Below the pieces are notes generated by a model. That model saw only the letters and a program-made list of their open reading frames with translations. It was not told where the DNA came from and searched no databases. A program made the position numbers and the translations under genes. A stretch of 64,000 nt of DNA, from the NCBI RefSeq assembly GCF_023101765.2, contig NC_064234.1, positions 4,030,001 to 4,094,000 on the forward strand, read 5' to 3'. Each line of letters starts with the position of its first letter. Position 1 is the stretch's first letter. Positions 56,991 through 64,000 of the stretch are shown here, piece after piece. This DNA comes from Spodoptera frugiperda. Lineage: Eukaryota; Arthropoda; Insecta; Lepidoptera; Noctuidae.

Positions 56991-58575
56991 TGCATAATAT
57001 ATACTGACTTACTTTAATTTATGTATCAGAAAAATTATACCATAAAATATGCGGTCCACATAATATGAAATTAAAAGAAAATTTTGTTTCCGCGTTACGT
57101 CACGAGCTTATCATTATTTTAATGAAGTGACCGATGCATTATTGTGTAATTCCAAAGAGAAATTGAAAACGCTACTCTAAGCTACTTAGTTACGTTTTCC
57201 ATACATAAAGTTGGCTTTAAACGTGAACTTACATTGTATAACATCGCCTTGTCATGTGCTTGTTGTAAATTATGGCATTGATGTCCCATCACCAATATAT
57301 TGTTTTAATAAACGTTTATACGTCTTATGAAGAAAGTTGTATAGATTGAGAAAATGGTTTTCATGGCTTGTTATAAGTAATTTTCTCAAGAAAATATTAG
57401 AGGCAAAATTTCCTAATTCTAATTACTTATTTGAAGTGTAAGAGAAGAAGTATGTAATAAAAATAATTGGCGCTAGTAGCTATAGAATTAAATAAACTAT
57501 GACAAAACAACCATACATTAACTTTTTTCTTTTCTTTTAAATCAGTGATATCATGAATCTCAGATTTCTAATGTCACTAATATTTATTATTATTTTACTA
57601 GCTGATAATAATAGCTATTTGACACATATTCTATTAGTGCTTTGACCAACATAATAACGATAAATAACTTAATCACAATAAATTAGCTACCACATTCCTA
57701 GTAAAGATATTTGTATTTAAATCCAAACTGGTTTTATAGAACAAAAACAACAATCTGTTTTAAAAATAGAATACAAAATATAAAAAAGTAAAATGAATTA
57801 ACAATAAAAAAAAAATAGATTCCAAATTTAAATTTCGTCATTATTTAGGTGTGCAAGTTTAGTGTTGTAGGTATCAGAGAAAAACAGTTATAATAACGGT
57901 TGAGAATAACGTAACGTCATTATTAATGTGTGCCGATAGTTAATGGAATAGTTTTTGCCTGATATTTGAGCAACGTCCTCAGCATCCGCTGAGAACCGGC
58001 TGTATGTCGGCAACTACTGATCAGTCTTACTGACCTAGTTACAGGATCATTGATGTGTCTTTCTATGTCGGAGGAAATGCGCATTTATATTAGGTTTTCC
58101 ATTATTCATAATATTTAGTGTTGTGTCGTTATTCACATAATAATTTATTTATTTAATGTTGCATATTTTTTCAATAGAAATTGCCAAAGACCTTTGTTTC
58201 CTTTGAAAAGTTTGACTAATTGACGTATTGACATTTTGTAATTGACAATATCTAATAACCTATCTAAAAGCGAGATTAACGATATGGTACTTAGTAATAA
58301 TTCTATCTCAAAGCTGACGTGTAAACTGCACAATAAATTTCATAAACCGAAAATTAACTACACAATCATGTCTAGTATCCTAATTTATTCGCCTTCCTAG
58401 TAAACATATGCACAGTAAATTATCTTTAAACGGCCTAAAAAAGTAGTTACGTTTCAACCAATCATAATATACAACGTTAGATAAGCATCGGTTAATTAGG
58501 CGCGATCTGATTGGATGATTTAAAACCTGAACTTATATTTTGATGCGCCGTGATAGGCTATTAATAACACAACAG
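56991..58575. other. candidate intron sequence, nothing assignable
   Basis: Very AT-rich; no repeat match. GC rises at 58495-58560 into the initiator-like site. Confidence 0.45.
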
Positions 58576-58608
58576 TCAGTTTGTTGCGCGCACGCAAATG
58601 TTAGGTCT
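58576..58608 (+). promoter_or_regulatory. initiator plus DPE-like motif, possible second promoter
   Basis: TCAGTT at 58576-58581 is the exact arthropod initiator. GGTCT begins at +27 relative to its A, one base off the usual downstream promoter element position and one base off consensus. The stretch between is GC-rich (gttgcgcgcacgc). No TATA box precedes it. It could start an alternative transcript into the exon at 62467; that is inference. Confidence 0.25.
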
Positions 58609-58798
58609 TCGTGAATACCTAGTGTTATAGAGCAAACGTAACATTTACGTTAGTCGTAACTCGAAAAATTTAACGTAATATTATGCCAGTCGATAGCCGA
58701 AAAGAGTAATAGAGAATAATGATATAAATCCATGCTAAAAACAAAAATTGAAATATTCAGAAATATTGGTTCTCCACATCACTAGTTAATAAAATAAA

Positions 58799-58932
58799 GT
58801 GATCCAATGACTTCTCCGCCTTGGGTGAGACGAGAGGGAGTATCAGATTTTGCTGAATTTAAATCACCCCGTTCCTACTCCTGCTTTTCGAGCCGGAGCC
58901 CCGGTAAACCCGCTAGTAATCCGCAGCTCCGA
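58799..58932 (-). repeat. family A SINE-like repeat, copy 18
   Basis: Antisense: 'tccaatgacttctccgcctt' to 'cgctagtaatccgcagctcc'. No T run remains at the tail end, so this is an older copy. Confidence 0.85.
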
Positions 58933-60351
58933 ACATACAGTCAATAGTCAATAAATCACCAATACCTTTTTTTATACATAAACCTTTGACAATATTAACT
59001 CATACATTAACAATTACTTCTTAATGTCAACGGTTAAACGTAAAGTAATTGACTGACATCAAAATTAATCTGCATTGCAAAACAAAGTAACACATGATAA
59101 CCATTAGCCTCATAGCATAAAATAAAATTAATCTAGCTCACATTCACACTATTAAATATTAAATGAACTAGCATCTAAAGTTTTAAATGTTCTTACATTA
59201 ACAATAAAGGCATGATCATGAAATTTAATTTATAATTATTGCCAAATAGCCGTCACTTTAAGTCTAAACTAAGGTCGTTTTAAACGCCTTAATGTACTCT
59301 TAATTATCACTAGATATTACACAAGTGTCAAGTTTAATATTAGGATAGGAGACCCTATTTCTTTTTTAATGTTTACACCTTATAAGATTATTTGTTACGA
59401 AATGTATAGAGTACTGTGGATATTATGATGATAAGATAATCGCTCCTTCATTTTTGGACAGGTTTTGTAAGACTTATACTTTTGGCCCTTGCCCTAATTT
59501 GCTTAGTTTCAATATGTAAGTAATCCTAATAAACATACTCAAGACCTCTCAAGAGATGAGACAAGAAAATAAACCTTTTTATTTTTATAACATTTACCAC
59601 ACTATTTGTTCAGTTTACAAAATTTCATCCTAATAAACGATTACTGAATAAAATCCAACAGTAAATGCAGTTCCAAATCATATATGACAGATCTATTGAA
59701 CATTATCATGTCAAAATACATATTCAATCATTTATTCACTCGAGAACTCGATTAAAGGCAAGGAATCAGCTTTCATGTAATATGATAATGCTAAACGTAT
59801 ATCAATAATTAATACAGTCTAATGCAGAAATGAGAAAGGAAATAATATTCGAACATACTTCACAAGAAACTAATTTTAATACCTTATTCTTAGCACCACT
59901 CACCTCAAATGTACAATGAAGCAACCAGAAATTTTCAATTACTTGTAAAGCGATGCAATAGCAACTCAGTACCTAGGTGTTTCTTACATTCAAAATTGCA
60001 ACTTGCAACACAATATCACGCTAATCATTGTTGTTACTCTGCAACTGGACCACAGAGGTGGTCAGTGTTCTTACCCCACACACGTACATGTAAATAAGCA
60101 ATTAGTCTGTACGTCTGTCTGCACGAAAAGCCCAGATAAATGGCTCGTTCAGACTTGACTCAGTAATTCGTCACGTAGCCGTTCCGCTATCGAATTAGAC
60201 ACTTTCTTTTCATCGATACCGATGTCGATATTCTAATCACATGCCGTGTTTTCACCGAAAACTGATAAAATACTGATTTTCTAGTAATGGGTATTCATTG
60301 CTCGTTGTCATGATAGAGAAAACTAGAGAGGATTTTGGAAGTTACAATTTA
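58933..60351. other. candidate intron sequence, nothing assignable
   Basis: AT-rich; the open frame 59909-60097 (plus) has no support. Confidence 0.45.
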
Positions 60352-60515
60352 AGTGTGGGTGAGCCATGCTTCGGCACGAATGGGCCGGCTCGATAATAGT
60401 GATACGGCCTCACAGACGACATGAAACAACGCTTGCGTTGCATATGTGAGTTTAGCGAAGACCCAATTACTCCTAATCTCCCCAAACCCAATTCCCCATC
60501 AACCCTTAAATTATA
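60352..60515 (-). repeat. family B repeat, copy 12 (antisense, 3' half only)
   Basis: 'gtgtgggtgagccatgcttc' then 'ggcacgaatgggccggctcg' and 'gacatgaaacaacgcttgcg' to 'caacccttaaatt'. Confidence 0.8.
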
Positions 60516-61066
60516 TTTATATAGAACTAGGTAGTTAGTTAAATGATACGACAGTTGTAAAGTCAATAATAAAACGTATATAATAAATCAGACCAAAAGT
60601 TGATGAGTGATGAAGTGACAAAAGGTGCGAGGAAGCACACGCGATAACCGCTAATAGTGTACTGAATGCTCGGCCAATATCAATTAATAAAGTAAGGTAA
60701 AAGCAGAAATGCATTACTAGTATATAGTTCCAACGAACACTCTAATATAAATATAAGGAAAAAAATAACACTTATAGTTTCTAACAATCTCTTGAAAATG
60801 TAAATCTCTCTTTGATTTGAGCTACTATACAATGGTATGTGTGAAGATACGAGGAGTACATCGTGTTACGTAAACAAATTATACATATTTATAGTTGCAA
60901 GTTCATTATTATTCAGACCAATTAATTGGTGATTAATCACTATTAAAAATGGTTTCACTTTTATAACAACGATTCATAATGGCATACAATTTATTGATGT
61001 ACAGTATAACAAATACAACATTAATTTGTGTAATTTGATGGATGAGAGTATAATTATTGATATACC
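60516..61066. other. candidate intron sequence, nothing assignable
   Basis: AT-rich; no feature seen. Confidence 0.45.
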
Positions 61067-61345
61067 TGACTGACTACCTCGTTGATCGAGTGGGGTTGCA
61101 AGGGCGACTGTCAGGCAAAGGGTCTCGTGTGAATTCCAATTGTCAATCAAAGTTACTTGGGTTTCGAAAGTTTCACTCTCTTTTTCTTAATAAGACTGCA
61201 TCGTTAGTCGAGTCGAGGCAAGAGGTCTCGAGTTTAATTCCCGGGTCGGACAAACTATTACCGCGTTTTTTTTTTCAGTTTAAAAAAAAAACAGCTGTAT
61301 CAAGCAGCATTTTCGGTGTCTGAAATTGTGCCCAGTATATGGCAA
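61067..61345 (+). repeat. family D SINE, copy 4, with two tRNA-like heads
   Basis: First head 'ctacctcgttgatcgagtgg' with 'ggcaaagggtctcgtgtgaa'. A second head starts near 61194, 'gactgcatcgttagtcgagt', with a near-intact B box 'gagtttaattcccgggtcgg'. One shared body follows ('gtgcccagtatatggcaata'). Either a dimer or one D inserted into another. Confidence 0.75.
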
Positions 61346-61799
61346 TATTAGGTATATGAAACATATTATACAATCTCTATTTTCCAATATTTCCTGATTC
61401 ATTTTAGCGAAGGATTTATTCTAACAAAATATGTTACTTAAGAATTTTCCGTAGTTAATAAGCGTTACTTACCTATTGCAGCGTTCCTTCCGATTACTCA
61501 AAGAATGCCTAAAGATTTCAATTAGGATAACAATCAGGTTTACGTGGCTATACCTTGTTAATATGTAGATAAAACACTTAATTGGCGAGTCTAATATCTG
61601 TGAAAGATTATCACGTATGATCCTTCCTTATAAATTAATTGCATACTTTTATCTAACAGGCAATAGATGGCGCCACTTAGCGATTAATTAGAAAATTAAC
61701 TAACTTTAGGAAAATATAAAGCTTCCTATGTTCCTTTACTTATTCAAAATATTATATTATTGATATTTGAAGTAAGTTACACAAGCTACTGAATGAACA
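61346..61799. other. candidate intron sequence, nothing assignable
   Basis: AT-rich; no feature seen. Confidence 0.45.
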
Positions 61800-61880
61800 T
61801 ACAATGGCGCTGCGGTCAGCGCAGGGCGGCGCGGGCGCAGCGGCCGAACCGCGACTCTTGCGCAACGCACGTAATCGTAA
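61800..61880. promoter_or_regulatory. abrupt GC/CpG island in candidate intron
   Basis: 'gcgcagggcggcgcgggcgc' and 'agcggccgaaccgcgactct' stand in otherwise AT-rich DNA. A 38-codon ATG frame (61804-61920) crosses it but leaves the island into ordinary sequence and has no splice sites. It resembles an intronic regulatory element; function unknown. Confidence 0.35.
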
Positions 61881-62037
61881 CACATGTCAACTTATGCATA
61901 TTGATGGAAGATACTTGTCTGATTAATTAAGCCCAGTTTTAGTGAACCTCATTGAAGGCTGAAGTGAAAATATATTGACGTAATCATCGCATACAAGTGT
62001 CTAATTAAAAAAAATCCTAACAAGATTTATGAGTGTT

Positions 62038-62184
62038 ACGCCCGAATACTCAAACGCTACTCAATTTTAAGTTATACTTAAACTTAAATATAGTGCTATC
62101 TCTGTCATTTTGTAAAGAATTGATAGGGACAGAACTAGTCTTGAGAGCGTCTTAAAATTGAGCAGCGTTTGAGTATTCGGGCAT
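62038..62184. mobile_element. MITE Q with 32-bp terminal inverted repeats
   Basis: Left end 62040-62071 (gcccgaatactcaaacgcta, continuing ctcaattttaag) and right end 62151-62182 are inverted copies with 31 of 32 positions identical. TTA occurs just outside both ends, a possible 3-bp target duplication. About 80 bp of non-coding interior. The high arm identity suggests recent activity. Confidence 0.85.
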
Positions 62185-62466
62185 TAGTGAATGAAATGTA
62201 TCGTCTCAATTAACATAGCTAGCTAACAGGTGTTAGGCATACCTAGTTGTAACGTAACGAGTATTTGTGTAACGAGTGGGGACAACAATAGAATTATCGC
62301 TGAGGTGTCGCTTCCTGATTTAATTATATCGATAACATCGGCTCTATTATTATCGTAACCGACTGTAATTATAGAGTGGTGCTAACTAATTTCACTTTAG
62401 ATTCGTTTAAAATAAAAATAGTTATTGTTCTTTTTTATTTATGTCTATGTTTTGTTTTTGTTTCAG

Positions 62467-62510
62467 GTATGTTGAGTCGCGAGTATTTTGAAAGAAAATA
62501 ATGCATTCAG
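62467..62510 (+). other. candidate 44-base exon with strong splice sites
   Basis: A long pyrimidine tract (ttttgtttttgtttcag) precedes the block, and CAG|GTAATT follows it. In the frame set by the phase-1 donor at 52863 it reads G-MLSREYFERK and stops at TAA. All three frames contain stops, so it can only be a terminal coding exon, a poison exon or a non-coding leader exon. Whether it is expressed cannot be judged from the sequence. Confidence 0.4.
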
Positions 62511-64000
62511 GTAATTCTCACGTGCAATCTTCATATGCCAAACAAGATTTCAAACAATGTTACTCTAACAAACATTGCATAAAAGAAACCTCAATCAACT
62601 TAAACACACTCTGAGATGACAAGACAACGTATCAATCAATCTTACTGTCACTTTAGACCACGTAACAAACAAACACACAAACATTTTTTTGTTAGTAATT
62701 CTTGACGCTTGGCCTACATAACCGTAAATGCAGTATATCATTAAGTTATACAACAAAGTCAATATCGCTATAAACGTGTCTATTCAAATGTTTAATTAAT
62801 GTTACCAATCGATCCAGGACATATCTTTAGCTCGTGTCATTCTTAGAACAAGGTTATGTAACAAAAATGTCTACTTTCTACAAACATCGAAGCTTAGAGT
62901 GCGACAGATTACTCGATTACCTTTTATAGTCCTTATTACGGATTTGAATTTATAATCGAATGTAGTGGTAAGGATTCCGGTTTGAAATATATTCCGGATT
63001 TAGTAACAAATTGCTGTTTGACGGATAGTTAGAGATGTCGATAAGAAACTCATCAATAATCAGCTGCCGTGAAGGCATCGATATTGAATTTCATTCGCGC
63101 CTACGGATTATACGAATGATGGATTGCGTTGTACAAATTGTCTTGGTGAAATTTATTAGTTTATTTTATTTGTAGGTAGACGTTGCTGTGGGAAATATGA
63201 AAGCTCTAAAGCTAAAGTAAGATGCGTATAAGCAAGTATTTCCTAATTTAAAAAAAAATAGTCAGACGGAATCGTCGATTCTGACATGCATCATGAAGCA
63301 TGGATCGACTTACTCATTATTCAATAACTTTGTCAGTTTTAACAAATGTTTGTCTAAGGGATCTAAACCATTTACGCGTATGTCGCGGCGTTCCCAGGCA
63401 GCGGTGTTAGCATCCGTTCGTCGCCTCAACATGGTGGTGTCGCCGTCAAAGTTTCCAGTTTACTTTACGTATAATTTAAAACTTTCTACACAGACCGCTC
63501 CAGCTAGCCAGCCATTGCCTTGCTCAGATTTCCCTTTCGCATGACGAGCCTCATCAGATTATAAATTGTTATTATATATTAGTGGGCGATAATACGATGT
63601 TCCCGGGTTCTTAGCGACCGGTTCGCAAGTTAATATAGATGTACTCGTACAGGTGGTTAGGAGTGAGAAACTTTGTATACTTACATGAATCTTATTTCCA
63701 TTTTATGATTCCTACTTTACGTTTAATGTTTGTTCTCACTGTTTCGTCTACTACATAGAATTTTCTCTAACGATGCATAAATGTACACAAAAACGAAATC
63801 CGTACATAATTAAATTATAGAAAGCGATTTCTAAAGCGACGGCTACCGAATAAATAGAATCGGTAACGATGAATCGATTATTTATGATTCGATGGTGCGA
63901 TTCTTTCTGAGCCTACGCATCGGTGGCGTGGTGTAGGTCAAGTTCGGCGGTTTGGCCGTGGCATCGAACGCTATACCTCTCGTAGTCTCGTCTCTCGCCT
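62511..64000. other. right edge, no assignable gene
   Basis: Mostly AT-rich. The open frame 63293-63544 (plus) is basic and serine-rich with no recognised family. Base composition becomes GC-richer from about 63905 ('ggtggcgtggtgtaggtcaa', 'gttcggcggtttggccgtgg'), which may be the start of a promoter or exon that continues outside the window. Confidence 0.4.

Noticed and set aside
61804..61920. 38-codon ATG frame through the GC island
   Set aside because: Alanine/glycine-rich start only reflects the GC content. The second half is ordinary sequence and no donor follows.
63293..63544. 83-codon open frame near the right edge
   Set aside because: No recognised family, no splice sites, ordinary base composition.
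1..64000. CRISPR array, operon or prophage
   Set aside because: No regularly spaced direct repeats and no bacterial gene organisation; splice sites, SINEs and an insect receptor show eukaryotic DNA.

Overview
This is an AT-rich stretch of an insect nuclear genome, most likely from a moth (Lepidoptera, plausibly Noctuoidea). I base that on an insect seven-transmembrane odorant receptor gene with a GT-AG intron, on dense families of short interspersed repeats that I recall as typical of noctuid moths, and on the decayed non-LTR retrotransposon, hAT-like and TTAA-target elements. There is no sign of bacterial, phage or CRISPR architecture. Species cannot be fixed from the sequence alone.

Genes are sparse. 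The one confident gene is a two-exon odorant receptor on the + strand at 45589-48186. Exon 1 carries 330 codons, a phase-0 intron of 1401 bp follows, and exon 2 carries 68 codons plus the stop, for 398 residues in all. A second likely gene start lies at 52440-52863: a GC-rich CCAAT/TATA promoter followed by a short first coding exon that encodes a signal peptide and ends in a good phase-1 splice donor. Its downstream partner is unclear. A well-formed exon at 62467-62510 would close the frame after only 43 residues, so this is either a secreted micropeptide, an alternative or poison exon, or the start of a gene that continues past the window. Weaker hints of transcription units are a possible first exon at 30341-30395, an initiator/DPE-like promoter at 58576-58608, and CpG-rich islands at 21420-21850 and 61800-61880.

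The rest is intergenic or intronic DNA dominated by repeats, named here by my own letters. Family A is a poly(A)-tailed SINE-like element of about 150 bp with 18 copies. Family B is about 280-300 bp with 12 copies. Families C and D are tRNA-derived SINEs with clear A and B boxes. Families E to J are short 3' tails of non-LTR-type elements. Family K is a foldback MITE with 4 copies. Family L is a MITE with 3 copies, one of them carrying a nested TTAA-target MITE. Single MITEs are P (3.5 kb), a hAT type (16.0 kb) and Q (62.0 kb). Family S is a two-copy inverted dispersed repeat containing a conserved TGACGTCA. Three decayed non-LTR coding fragments are visible (14.95 kb, 15.8 kb and, less surely, 42.2 kb).

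Region by region: 1-14 kb holds A, B, C, K and L copies and MITE P. 14.9-16.3 kb is a cluster of retrotransposon debris and a hAT MITE. 17-44 kb is mixed SINE debris with several nested insertions. 45.6-48.8 kb is the receptor gene, with a family A SINE in its intron and a family D SINE in its probable 3' untranslated region. 49-52 kb holds B and D repeats. 52.4-62.5 kb looks like one promoter, first exon and long first intron. The last 1.5 kb shows no assignable gene, with base composition rising in GC at the very edge.
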